Positions 42,019-52,197 are shown, numbered from the stretch's first letter. The stretch is DNA of 64,000 nt from Verrucomicrobiota bacterium (GCA_016222825.1 JACRQF010000008.1:1-64000), one strand, 5' to 3'. Numbers and translations are program-made. The notes: generated by a model from the letters alone, not told the origin.

Positions 42019-43150
42019 GAATCAAATCGCCGACGCGCGGCCGGCTTCCATGTGTTAGTAACAACGATGGCCGCTGCATCTCGCCAAGCGAACAATACCG
42101 GTCCGCCTGCGCCATCGCGACCACTTCCGTCGGCGTAAAACCGGCAAAGCCAACCGTCGAGATTTTGGATTCTGGATTTTGGATTTTGGATTGGCGGAGT
42201 CTTGCCAGTGACTCGATTGGCCGGATAAACACAAACCGGTTCAGTGGCGACGGCGACCAATCACCATGCTCGTCCAGCACCACCGTCCAGTGCGTCGAAC
42301 CCTTGCTGGCCCACACGCGACCTCGGAATCTCCACTCGTTCCGCTCCCGTGTAATCGCCGCCGCATCTTCGAACCGAAGCGTCGCTCGTGGCCAGCGGCG
42401 GTCGAACTGTCCCATCTCGACCGCCAACGCCTCCGCAAACGCCGCTGCGTTGCCGCGGACGTAGAGACAGTGTGGCGACATGCAGCCCTGCTGGTCCCAG
42501 AACGAGGCGTCGAAGGCGGCAGCGCGTATTGTGTATTGCGTATTGCGTGTGGAAAGGTCGCGGAGGTTGACGAGACCGATGCTGACGCGATGGCCGAAAC
42601 CAAAGAATGTGGGAGGAGCCTCAGCGCCCCGCCCTTGCCTTGTCTTGCCGTTGCGTCGGGGCGCTGAGGCCCCTCCCACATTCTGCCGCAACACAGACAG
42701 CGTCTCGTCGCTGCCATAAGCAATGATGGCATCTGCTTTCCGATACGCCTCGCGATTGCTGGTCAGCACCACGCGCCCGGCCAGCTTGGAATCCACCGCC
42801 GCCAACGACTCGACAAACAACGCCGGCATCTGATCGCCCGTGGCGGGCTTCACGATGTTCCGCGCGCCGGCGAGCAGGCCGACAATGATGCTGACGATGC
42901 CGGGGTTGGGAAGATTGCCGGAAAGGACGTGGGAGACCGTAACTCGTGATCCGCGACTCGTGATTCGTGGGGCTTCGCGTCGTTCCAGTTCTTCAACGTT
43001 TGCCGCGATATCTGCGAAGAGCTCGTGCAGACCCAGTTCCACCATTTGCGGAGAAAAGGCGGTGAGTTCGCGTCTGGCGCGGGCCATCCACGGGCTGCCA
43101 TGTCTCAGCCAGAGTCGAGCTGTTGCTGCGATGGTCTGCCCGGTGGTCAT
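42008..43150 (-). CDS. LuxC-like acyl-CoA reductase carrying several in-frame repeats
   Basis: 380 aa from ATG 43150, overlapping the luxE-like stop (ATGA). Family cues: [63 protein letters not shown] with the catalytic Cys. LuxC reduces an acyl-enzyme to aldehyde with NADPH. Unusual inserts, each from a repeat: [10 protein letters not shown] (42939-42970), [20 protein letters not shown] (42604-42684), [11 protein letters not shown] (42524-42552), [10 protein letters not shown] (42161-42193). Reading frame survives all four. Without luxAB it may serve lipid or secondary metabolism. Confidence 0.8.
   Translation of the reverse strand: MTTGQTIAATARLWLRHGSPWMARARRELTAFSPQMVELGLHELFADIAANVEELERREAPRITSRGSRVTVSHVLSGNLPNPGIVSIIVGLLAGARNIVKPATGDQMPALFVESLAAVDSKLAGRVVLTSNREAYRKADAIIAYGSDETLSVLRQNVGGASAPRRNGKTRQGRGAEAPPTFFGFGHRVSIGLVNLRDLSTRNTQYTIRAAAFDASFWDQQGCMSPHCLYVRGNAAAFAEALAVEMGQFDRRWPRATLRFEDAAAITRERNEWRFRGRVWASKGSTHWTVVLDEHGDWSPSPLNRFVFIRPIESLARLRQSKIQNPESKISTVGFAGFTPTEVVAMAQADRYCSLGEMQRPSLLLTHGSRPRVGDLIHES
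42161..42193. repeat. GATTTTGGATTCTGG micro-repeat inside the luxC-like gene
   Basis: GATTTTGGATTCTGGATTTT followed by GGATTTTGGATTGG. Minus-strand translation [11 protein letters not shown], nearly the PotA peptide. In frame. Confidence 0.85.
42524..42552. repeat. GTATTGCGTATTGCG micro-repeat inside the luxC-like gene
   Basis: GTATTGTGTATTGCGTATTG then CGTGTGG; translates on the minus strand to [11 protein letters not shown]. Related to the potD leader repeat. Confidence 0.65.
42604..42684. repeat. 81-bp inverted repeat inserted in frame in the luxC-like gene
   Basis: Left arm 42604-42630 (AGAATGTGGGAGGAGCCTCA ...) and right arm 42658-42684 are complementary at 26 of 27 positions, with a 27-nt loop. 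It encodes about 27 residues ([10 protein letters not shown] ... [10 protein letters not shown]) between LSVLRQ and FGFGHRVS, two segments that are close together in LuxC relatives. Confidence 0.88.
42939..42970. repeat. ACTCGTGATTCGTG micro-repeat inside the luxC-like gene
   Basis: AACTCGTGATCCGCGACTCG then TGATTCGTGG. Minus-strand peptide ITSRGSRVT. Same family as 45661-45703 in the SNF2 gene (HESRITSHES). Confidence 0.7.
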
Positions 43151-44391
43151 GACGGCACCATGAGCGAGCATCCTCGCGCCTCGGCTTGCGGCGCGCGACC
43201 GATGAGTTCGAAACCGTCGCCGCGCCGGATGCCGATGTCCTCGGTCTGGATCGCACTGACGGAAGCCCGGTTGGCGAGGTCAAAAATGCGAATGAAACCG
43301 CGCTCGCCGTCGCCCGCTTCGCGGTCGGTTTCGGGGTTGATGACTTGGACGCGAGTCCACGGTGGGCCCCGAAACACGGCGGAGCCGGCGGCATCGCGGG
43401 CAAGGTTTGGAGTCCCGGCTTCAGCCGGTTCCCAAGCCGCCATTACGCGCGATTGGCTCTGCCGGCTAAAGCCGGGACTCCGAACCTCGCCGCCCGTGTA
43501 GAACTGCGACGACAGCTCGCACATGCCGTATTCGCTGATGATCGCAGAGCGCGGCACGCCGAGCTTGGCGGAGATGAGCGCATGAAGTTCCTCGCGCGGC
43601 ACTTCGCGGGTGCGGCCTTTGTAGCCGCCGGTTTCCATTACGCGAGAGCCGGGCGGCAGTTGTAGGCCGCGTCCCCGACGCGATGTTGCCATTGCGTCGA
43701 GGAGGCGGACGAAAGCGAAGGCAGTGCCGAGAAGAAATGCGGAGTGCGAAGTGCGGAGTGCGGAATGAACGGCGGCGGCGAGCGCGCGGCCGTCTTCTAG
43801 AGCGGTGGCTCCGACAAAAGCCGAGTGTGGCGCACCGAACCGGCGACGGACGGTTTCCATCATGTGGACCAAAGACGAGTGCGGAGCTTCGGCGGGCGTG
43901 GGGGTGAGGATGATGAGACGACAGTTGCTGTAGCGGCGGTCAGTGACCGCCGCTACAGGTTCTAATTCCAACATTCGCGATGCGAACATCGGCCACAACG
44001 CCGCTTCGTAGAGCGCCAGCGTGGCCGCGCTGTGGAAATGGCGGCTGGGGCGGTGCTCGGTGGTGCCGCTGCTGTGGAAGACGGCGGTGCGCTGCCTCGG
44101 CGGGAGCGTCGTCAATTCGGCGTCCTTGAACGCGGTGGTTGGGACGGCGGGAATCTGCTTCCAGTGTTTGACGTTGCGCGGGCTGCGGCCGAGCAACTCG
44201 CAGTAGCGACGATATGGCCGGTTTAGGGCAAACTGATGGCGGAAGAGCGCCAAGGCAAGTGAACCAAACTCGGCATCGGTGGAATGACGTTCGACACCGC
44301 GGGCAATGAAATCGAAAATGCAGGCGTCAAGTTCTCCGGCGGGCGGAGACTTCGGGGCGGACTGGTAAATTGTCTTTCGCGCGGTTTTCAT
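43147..44391 (-). CDS. LuxE-like acyl-protein synthetase carrying in-frame palindromes
   Basis: 414 aa from ATG 44391 (MKTARKTIYQSAPKSPPAG). Cues: NVKHWKQIPAVPTTAFKDAE, TAVFHSSGTTEHRPSRHF (the ATP/acyl loop), IISEYGMCELSSQFYT, TEDIGIRRGDGFELIGRA. LuxE activates a fatty acid and hands it to LuxC. Three repeat-derived stretches lie in frame: AAVTDRRYSN (43928-43958), SALRTSHSAF (43738-43769) and SPGFSR...AEAGTPN (43405-43485). It is the first gene of a coupled luxE-luxC-queD run; substrate not known. Confidence 0.8.
   Translation of the reverse strand: MKTARKTIYQSAPKSPPAGELDACIFDFIARGVERHSTDAEFGSLALALFRHQFALNRPYRRYCELLGRSPRNVKHWKQIPAVPTTAFKDAELTTLPPRQRTAVFHSSGTTEHRPSRHFHSAATLALYEAALWPMFASRMLELEPVAAVTDRRYSNCRLIILTPTPAEAPHSSLVHMMETVRRRFGAPHSAFVGATALEDGRALAAAVHSALRTSHSAFLLGTAFAFVRLLDAMATSRRGRGLQLPPGSRVMETGGYKGRTREVPREELHALISAKLGVPRSAIISEYGMCELSSQFYTGGEVRSPGFSRQSQSRVMAAWEPAEAGTPNLARDAAGSAVFRGPPWTRVQVINPETDREAGDGERGFIRIFDLANRASVSAIQTEDIGIRRGDGFELIGRAPQAEARGCSLMVPS
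43405..43485. repeat. 81-bp inverted repeat inserted in frame in the luxE-like gene
   Basis: Left arm GTTTGGAGTCCCGGCTTCAG (43405-43428) pairs with the right arm ending GGGACTCCGAAC (43462-43485) at 22 of 24 positions. It adds about 28 residues after YTGGEV. Confidence 0.85.
43738..43769. repeat. GCGGAGTGCGAAGT micro-repeat inside the luxE-like gene
   Basis: TGCGGAGTGCGAAGTGCGGA then GTGCGGAATGAAC: tandem 8-mers. Minus-strand peptide VHSALRTSHSA, in frame. Confidence 0.65.
43928..43958. repeat. Perfect 31-bp palindrome inside the luxE-like gene
   Basis: CTGTAGCGGCGGTCA at 43928-43942 and its exact reverse complement TGACCGCCGCTACAG at 43944-43958 around a single G. Encodes VAAVTDRRYS in frame. 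Confidence 0.92.
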
Positions 44392-44534
44392 TCGCTGGTT
44401 CGGCCGCAAACAGCGGAGGCGGAGCCTCACATCATTAGTTTGTCTGGTTTCTAGCGCGGCAGAGTCTAGCCATCTTTTCGGCTGAATCAAGCGCGGCTTG
44501 CAAGCGCCGAGGTTCCGGCCAATGATTCAATGCC

Positions 44535-47500
44535 GTGCCGAACGAATCGAACAATCAGCCGCAGATCACGCCTGAACTGCTCCGCGACCTCGGCGACTGG
44601 CGCGCGTCGAAGGAAGGCCGCTCGCTGGCGGAGTCCGGATGCGTGCTGGGTGTCGAGTTCAATCCGCCGTTGCTGCAAGGCACGGTGCGCGTTGGCGGCG
44701 CCACGGTGCGGGCACGGCTGAAGATCGCGCCGGGTGTCTTCGGCATAGAGAATCTGTGCAGTTGCCGACAAGCGCAACGCGACGGCACGATTTGCTCGCA
44801 CGTCGTCGCGCTCGTTCACGCCTACCTGAATCGCGACAAGCCGCGCCCGGTGACGGTGGCGCCTCCGACCACACTGAAACCCATGGAAGTGCAGACGAGA
44901 GTGTCTGCGCCACCGCTGAAACGTCTGCCCCGCGAGGACGCGCCACCGGGAAGCCAGACGCTTGAACTGGCGGTGGCCTTGCCGGTGGATTTGGCCAAGG
45001 CGTGGCGCAGCGGCGCGCTACAGGTGGTCGTAAAAGGCAGCGTGAACGGCGGACAATTCAAGCCGCTCGACGCCGTGCCGCACGAGCCTGCCGCGCCTTA
45101 CACCGTCAGCGACGCCGACGAACAACTCATCGCGGCGATCGAGAAGATTTGTGGCGGTGTCGCCGGCTTGTGGCAACTCGCCGAGAGCGGTTTTGACCTG
45201 TTCTTCAACGCCCTGTCCGGACATCCGCGTGTGACGCGCGGCACGAAGCAAGAGCTGGTCGTGCGCGGCGGCGAAACCCGGCCGAAGTTGTTCCTCGATT
45301 TGCAGCCGTCGGGCGAACTGAAGCTGCGGCTGGCGGAGGTCTCGACGCGAAAGGGCGAGGCGCTGGGTGCGTGGGTGTTCGACGGCGCGGTGCTGGAGCG
45401 GGCCAATCCGCTGCCGCCGGCGTATCAGGCGCTGACGCACGGCGAGGTGACGTTGTCGCGGGAGGAGTTTGTGCGATTCTACGAGCGCGAGCTGCCGGCG
45501 ATCGAAAAACACGCGATGTTGGTGTGGAACGACACCTTTGCGAAACTCAAGTTTGCGCCGAGCGCGCCGCGCATCCGCGCCACACTCGATGGCGCGCTAA
45601 TGGGATTGACGGTTCAGTTGGAAGCAGTTTACGACGCCATCACGTTTCCGCTGCCGGCGCGTCACGAGTCACGAATCACAAGTCACGAATCACATCATTC
45701 GTGGTTCCCCGACGCGTCCCATCCGCTGCGTTACTGGACGCGCAACCTCGCGGCGGAGGGTCGCGCGCAGCAACAGGTGCTTGCGGCCGGATTCGCGCCG
45801 AGTGAGCGGTGGCCGGAGCTTTACGCGCTCGTCGGTGAGAACCGCGTCGGCCATTTCCTCGCCAATGAGCTGCGCCAGTGGCGCGCGCGGTGGGACGTGG
45901 TGCTCGGCGAGCGGATGGGGAACTTCTTGCGCCGTTGCGAGGTCATCGAGCCGGAGGTGGCGGTCACATCGTCGGGCGAGGACTGGCTGGCGGTGGACGT
46001 GCAGTTCAAGAACGCCGCGGGCGCACCGGCGTTATCGCTGTCGGACGTGCAGCGGATGTTGCAGCGCGGCGTGTCACACGAACGCATGGCCGACGGTCGC
46101 ATCACGCTGGTGCCGACGGCGGCGGTGAAGGACTTGCAGGAGGTCATCTACGACTGCCAAGCCGAGCAATCGGGCGGGGCGTTGAAGCTGGGCCGCCGTT
46201 TCTGCGCGTATCTGGATGAAGCTCTGCGCGAGGGACCCTGGAAGATTTCATCGCGGTCGAACTGGCAACCTCCGCCGCGTCTGGAAGCGATGCGCGAGTT
46301 GGCGTTGTCCAACCGCTTCCGCCAACTGCTCCGGCCGTATCAGACAACCGGCGTCAACTGGCTGCATTTTCTCGGCGAGAACGGCCTCGCGGGCATCCTC
46401 GCCGACGAGATGGGCCTCGGCAAAACGCTCCAGATGCTCGTCTATCTCTCGCTCCGCAAAGTCGCGGACGTCGGGCGTAAACCGTCGCTGGTCATCTGCC
46501 CGACGAGCCTCGTGACGAACTGGCAGGCCGAGGCGGCGCGGTTCACGCCGGAGTTGCGGACGCTGGTGTTGCACGGACCGAAGCGACACGCGGCGTTCGC
46601 GGCCATCGGCGAACACGACCTGGTCATCACGAGCTACGCGCTGTTGCGACGCGACATGGAACAGTATGCGGCGCTGGAGTTCGACACCGTCGTGCTCGAC
46701 GAGGCGCAGCACATCAAGAACCGCTTCAGCCAGAACGCGCAGGCGGCGAAGTCGCTGCAAGCGGCGCGGCGGTTCGTGCTCACCGGCACGCCGATGGAGA
46801 ACTCGCTCTACGACCTCTGGAGCATCTTCGATTTCCTGATGCCCGGCTACCTCGGCCCGGCGACGGAGTTCCGCGACCGCTATGAGACACCGATCACGAA
46901 GGGCGGCGACGAGACTGCGTTACGGCGGCTGCGGCAGCGTTTGCGGCCGTTCGTGCTGCGCCGCACCAAGGTGGAAGTCGCGCGCGACTTGCCGGCAAAG
47001 ATCGAGCAAATCACGCTCTGTGAGATGTCCGACGAGCAGAAGGCCGTCTATCAGGCGATCCTGGAGCAGAGCCGGCGCGAGGTCTTTGAGTTTGCCGGCA
47101 AAGGCGGCGAGGCGCAGCGGCGGCTGGCGGTGTTGACAGCATTGATGCGACTGCGGCAGGCGTGTTGTCATCTCGACCTCCTGCCGTCGGCGGGCGAAAA
47201 ACGATGGGGCGACCCGTCTGCGAAACTGGAGATGGGCTTGGAGTTGATCGAGGAAGCGCGCGACGGCGGACATCGTGTGCTGGTCTTCAGCCAGTTTGTG
47301 CGGCTGCTGAAACTGATCGAGCAGGCGCTGAACGAACGCGGCATCAGCTACTGTTATCTCGACGGCAGCACGGTGGACCGTGCCGGCGTCGTGCAGCGGT
47401 TTCAGGAATCGCCCGACATTCCAGTATTTCTCATCAGCTTGAAAGCCGGCGGCACCGGCCTGAATCTCACCGGCGCGGACACGGTGATTCACTTTGATCC

Positions 47501-47723
47501 GTGGTGGAATCCCGCCGTCGAAGACCAGGCGACCGGCCGCGCGCATCGCATCGGCCAGTCCAACATTGTCACGAGCTACAAGCTCATCGCACGCAGCTCC
47601 GTCGAGGAGAAGATCGTGCGCCTGCAGGAACGAAAGAAGGAACTGATCGCCAGCACGCTCACCAGCGACGAGGCGTTCGCGCAAGGGCTGACGATGGAGG
47701 AGCTACAGGGATTGCTGGAGTAG
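44535..47723 (+). CDS. SWIM-domain SNF2-family helicase
   Basis: 1062 aa from a GTG at 44535. The N-terminus has a SWIM zinc finger (CSCRQAQRDGTICSHVVALV). The C-terminal 480 residues are a full SNF2 motor: NGLAGILADEMGLGKTLQML (motif I), VICPTSLVTNW, DTVVLDEAQHIKN (DEAQ), FVLTGTPMENSL, then VLVFSQFVRLL, LISLKAGGTGLNLTGAD and QATGRAHRIGQ. Likely remodels nucleoprotein or assists transcription/repair. Two repeat-derived stretches are in frame: VQTRVSAPPL (44891-44908) and HESRITSHES (45661-45703). It is convergent with the aminotransferase, 3 bp apart. Confidence 0.93.
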   Translation: MPNESNNQPQITPELLRDLGDWRASKEGRSLAESGCVLGVEFNPPLLQGTVRVGGATVRARLKIAPGVFGIENLCSCRQAQRDGTICSHVVALVHAYLNRDKPRPVTVAPPTTLKPMEVQTRVSAPPLKRLPREDAPPGSQTLELAVALPVDLAKAWRSGALQVVVKGSVNGGQFKPLDAVPHEPAAPYTVSDADEQLIAAIEKICGGVAGLWQLAESGFDLFFNALSGHPRVTRGTKQELVVRGGETRPKLFLDLQPSGELKLRLAEVSTRKGEALGAWVFDGAVLERANPLPPAYQALTHGEVTLSREEFVRFYERELPAIEKHAMLVWNDTFAKLKFAPSAPRIRATLDGALMGLTVQLEAVYDAITFPLPARHESRITSHESHHSWFPDASHPLRYWTRNLAAEGRAQQQVLAAGFAPSERWPELYALVGENRVGHFLANELRQWRARWDVVLGERMGNFLRRCEVIEPEVAVTSSGEDWLAVDVQFKNAAGAPALSLSDVQRMLQRGVSHERMADGRITLVPTAAVKDLQEVIYDCQAEQSGGALKLGRRFCAYLDEALREGPWKISSRSNWQPPPRLEAMRELALSNRFRQLLRPYQTTGVNWLHFLGENGLAGILADEMGLGKTLQMLVYLSLRKVADVGRKPSLVICPTSLVTNWQAEAARFTPELRTLVLHGPKRHAAFAAIGEHDLVITSYALLRRDMEQYAALEFDTVVLDEAQHIKNRFSQNAQAAKSLQAARRFVLTGTPMENSLYDLWSIFDFLMPGYLGPATEFRDRYETPITKGGDETALRRLRQRLRPFVLRRTKVEVARDLPAKIEQITLCEMSDEQKAVYQAILEQSRREVFEFAGKGGEAQRRLAVLTALMRLRQACCHLDLLPSAGEKRWGDPSAKLEMGLELIEEARDGGHRVLVFSQFVRLLKLIEQALNERGISYCYLDGSTVDRAGVVQRFQESPDIPVFLISLKAGGTGLNLTGADTVIHFDPWWNPAVEDQATGRAHRIGQSNIVTSYKLIARSSVEEKIVRLQERKKELIASTLTSDEAFAQGLTMEELQGLLE
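45661..45703. repeat. CACGAGTCACGAATCAC micro-repeat inside the SNF2 gene
   Basis: GTCACGAGTCACGAATCACA, AGTCACGAATCACATC: tandem 8- to 9-mers encoding HESRITSHESHH. Reverse-strand relative at 42939-42970. Confidence 0.75.
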
Positions 47724-47726
47724 CGG

Positions 47727-48965
47727 TCATCTCATCGCGCAGGAAATTTCTTCCGTCGCAAACCGCAGTTCCTTTTCGCTGATCGTGAGCGGCGGTGTGA
47801 GCGTGAGCACGTTGCCGCGCTCGCTGCCGCCGAGGGCGATGATGCCGCGACGCAGCAAACGCTGGACGACGCGGTGGCAAACAGCGGCATCCGGTAATTT
47901 GACACCTTTCATGAAGCCTAGGCCGCGGCCTGGGAGCCGGTCTTGCAGCCGTCGAGTGCGATCATCGAGTTTCAGCCGCTTCATTTCGCCGATGGCGGCG
48001 AGCGCCATCGCGCAGCCGAGCGGATTGCCGAGGTGGGTGCTTGTGTGCAGGGCTTCGCCGGTGCTTTCGGGCCACGCGTCCATCACATCGCTGCGGCCAA
48101 TGCAGGCGGCGATGGGAAAGCCGTTGCTCATCGCCTTGCCGACGCAGATGAGGTCGGGCACGACGCCCCAATGCTCGACGGCAAACCACCGGCCCGTGCG
48201 GCAAAAGCCGGTGAAGATTTCGTCGGCGATCAGCAGCGCGCCGTGCTCGTTACAAACGCGGCGGAGCATCGGCAGAAACTCGGGTGGCGGCACAACCACG
48301 CCGCCGCGGCCGAGGACCGGCTCCACGATGACAGCACCGATGCCGCGCTTGCTCTGCTCGAAGGCGGCGCGCACGGCCGATTCGGTTGGCGCGACGTGGA
48401 CGGTGAAGCCGGGCAATTGCGGATGGAACGGTGCGCGGAAGTAGTTCCACGCTGTCGCGTCGAGCGCGCCGTAGGTCAAGCCGTGGTAAGTGCCAGTGAA
48501 GGCGATGACGCCGGGCTTGCCAGTGGCGAGCATCGCGGTCTTCAGCGCAGCTTCGACAGCCTCGGAGCCGGAATTAGAGAACAGGATTTTGGATTTTGGA
48601 TTTCTGATTTCTGATTTGGCGAGCCAGCGGCCAAAAGTGAGCGCGGAAAGCTCGTTCGCGAGCCGGACCTTCAACTCGTTTGGATGCACGTCGCCCATGG
48701 CATGGGCGAGTTTGCCAAGCTGGCGCCGGGCGGCGGTAGTGACGCGCGGGTTGCTGTGGCCGACGCTGGCGACTCCGAATGCGGCGGTCAGGTCGAGGAA
48801 GCGGTTGCCGTCGGCGTCCCAGACGTTACTGCCGCGGGCTCGTTCCCAGAAGATCGGCCAGTCGGGGCTGACGAACGTCGTGTTCCAACACTCGTGCTGA
48901 CGAAGCTGGCGCGCGAGGACGCGTGAGAGCGGGCCGGGGACTCGGGTTCTGAGCAGCGGCAGCAC
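47727..48965 (-). CDS. Class III PLP-dependent aminotransferase
   Basis: 412 aa from the GTG at 48965, preceded by GAGAGGAG at 4 nt and overlapping the queE stop by 1 nt. Family features: VWDADGNRFLDLTAAFGVAS, LFSNSGSEAVEAALKTAM, FTGTYHGLTYGAL, GALLIADEIFTGFCRTGRWF, LICVGKAMSNGFPIAA with the PLP lysine, STHLGNPLGCAMALAAI. Substrate not known; candidates are ornithine-, acetylornithine- or gamma-aminobutyrate-type. An insert SEIRNPKSKI before LFSNSG comes from a micro-repeat. Confidence 0.87.
   Translation of the reverse strand: MLPLLRTRVPGPLSRVLARQLRQHECWNTTFVSPDWPIFWERARGSNVWDADGNRFLDLTAAFGVASVGHSNPRVTTAARRQLGKLAHAMGDVHPNELKVRLANELSALTFGRWLAKSEIRNPKSKILFSNSGSEAVEAALKTAMLATGKPGVIAFTGTYHGLTYGALDATAWNYFRAPFHPQLPGFTVHVAPTESAVRAAFEQSKRGIGAVIVEPVLGRGGVVVPPPEFLPMLRRVCNEHGALLIADEIFTGFCRTGRWFAVEHWGVVPDLICVGKAMSNGFPIAACIGRSDVMDAWPESTGEALHTSTHLGNPLGCAMALAAIGEMKRLKLDDRTRRLQDRLPGRGLGFMKGVKLPDAAVCHRVVQRLLRRGIIALGGSERGNVLTLTPPLTISEKELRFATEEISCAMR
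48585..48618. repeat. GATTTTGGATTTTGG micro-repeat inside the aminotransferase gene
   Basis: GATTTTGGATTTTGGATTTC then TGATTTCTGATTTGG. Minus-strand peptide AKSEIRNPKSKI. Third in-frame member of the family found in potA and the luxC-like gene. Confidence 0.85.
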
Positions 48966-49666
48966 TACACTCCTCTCGTGGTTGGTTCCCAGATGTATTT
49001 GTGCATCTGGAGCTGGAAACGGATGGACAGTTTGTCGGCGAGCATCTGTTCGACGAGTTGGCGCATCGCGATTGGATGCTGGTCCGGCGGGGCGGACTTC
49101 AGCGACGGGTCGCGTTGTTCCGGCGGCAGCGGATGTGCCCAGGAGAAGAGCACGGTGCAGATGGCCGGCAGATTCCAGCGCTCCAGTTGCCGTTTGGCCC
49201 AGTCGTAGTCCTCGCGCGTGGCGATGACGAACTTCACCTCGTCGTTGGCGCGCAGCAGCGAGATGTTCTCCCAGCGGTTCTGCTCGCACTCACCGCTGCT
49301 GGGGCATTTCAGGTCCATGATGCGGATGACGCGCGGGTCCACGGGGCCGATGTCGAGCGAACCGCTTGTTTCCAAGAGCACGGTATGACCGCGGTCGGCA
49401 AGCTGGGCCATGAGCAGCAGCGAGTTGGAGCGCATGAGCGGCTCGCCGCCGGTCAGCTCGACAAGGTTGCAGTCGAACGCAGCGACGCGATCCACGATCT
49501 CGTCGAGCGTCATCCGCGTGCCTTCGGTGAAGGCGTAGGCGGTGTCGCACCAGGAGCAGCGGAGGTTGCAGCCGGCGAGGCGCACGAAGACGCACGGCAG
49601 GCCAGCGCGGGTGCTCTCGCCCTGGATGCTCTTGAAGACTTCGTTGACGACCAGCGTTTCGGCCAC
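48965..49666 (-). CDS. queE: 7-carboxy-7-deazaguanine synthase QueE (radical SAM)
   Basis: 233 aa from a GTG at 49666. VNEVFKSIQGESTRAGLPCV, the CxxxCxxC motif in GCNLRCSWCDTAYAF, LVELTGGEPLMRS and IRIMDLKCPSSGE are QueE hallmarks. It turns 6-carboxytetrahydropterin (from QueD) into 7-carboxy-7-deazaguanine. Usual length. Co-directional and overlapping with the aminotransferase, an unusual partner. Confidence 0.94.
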   Translation of the reverse strand: MAETLVVNEVFKSIQGESTRAGLPCVFVRLAGCNLRCSWCDTAYAFTEGTRMTLDEIVDRVAAFDCNLVELTGGEPLMRSNSLLLMAQLADRGHTVLLETSGSLDIGPVDPRVIRIMDLKCPSSGECEQNRWENISLLRANDEVKFVIATREDYDWAKRQLERWNLPAICTVLFSWAHPLPPEQRDPSLKSAPPDQHPIAMRQLVEQMLADKLSIRFQLQMHKYIWEPTTRGV

Positions 49667-49784
49667 GACGCGACGCTAACAGAACCGCCCGGCAGCGTCA
49701 AACGAAGCGGCCCTTGTCCCCGGCGGCAGCGGGGCCTAAGTTTCGGCGGAAACAAGAATTTCTAAAACTCCACGAGGAGACGTT

Positions 49785-49970
49785 ATGATGCTGGAACTTT
49801 CCGACAAAGAACGCGACCTGCTGGTCCAACTGCTATCCACCCACGCCCGGGAAATGCTCATCGAAACGAGGCATACGAGCACACGCGAGTTCAGGGAGAA
49901 ACTGAAGGAAGTGCAAGCAACGCTCGATTCATTGTTGGAGAAACTCAACGCCCTGAAGATGGCCGCGTGA
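49785..49970 (+). CDS. Small helical protein of unknown function
   Basis: 61 aa, ATG at 49785 after GAGGAG (49774-49779). LELSDKERDLLVQLLSTHAR and REFREKLKEVQATLDSLLEK form two amphipathic helices, the second coiled-coil-like. Good ribosome site and codon use argue for a true gene. Convergent with the P-type ATPase. Confidence 0.65.
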   Translation: MMLELSDKERDLLVQLLSTHAREMLIETRHTSTREFREKLKEVQATLDSLLEKLNALKMAA

Positions 49971-49979
49971 TCTGCGCGC

Positions 49980-52049
<2,070 letters not shown>

Positions 52050-52197
52050 AAGTGGCACCTGCGTTCCGCCTTGCCTGTCATTCCGGCCAACCCTAGCCGC
52101 TCCGCATCGGCTGTCAAACACCGCCACGGCTCGCAAAGTGTTTTGCAGACGCCTGTTCTTGCCGGCCGGTCGCGGTTGTGTTACTCGGAGATGCGTC

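Noticed and set aside
42008..44391. Bioluminescence operon
   Set aside because: Only LuxC- and LuxE-like genes are present; no luxA, luxB or luxD. Acyl reduction for another purpose is more likely.
49667..49784. Possible preQ1 riboswitch before queE
   Set aside because: No preQ1-I/II core or A-rich tail seen on the minus strand; only GC-rich inverted text.
52050..52197. AraC gene as dedicated regulator of the divergent P-type ATPase
   Set aside because: No operator could be read and metal ATPases usually have MerR/ArsR/CsoR regulators; the co-directional sugar operon is the better target.
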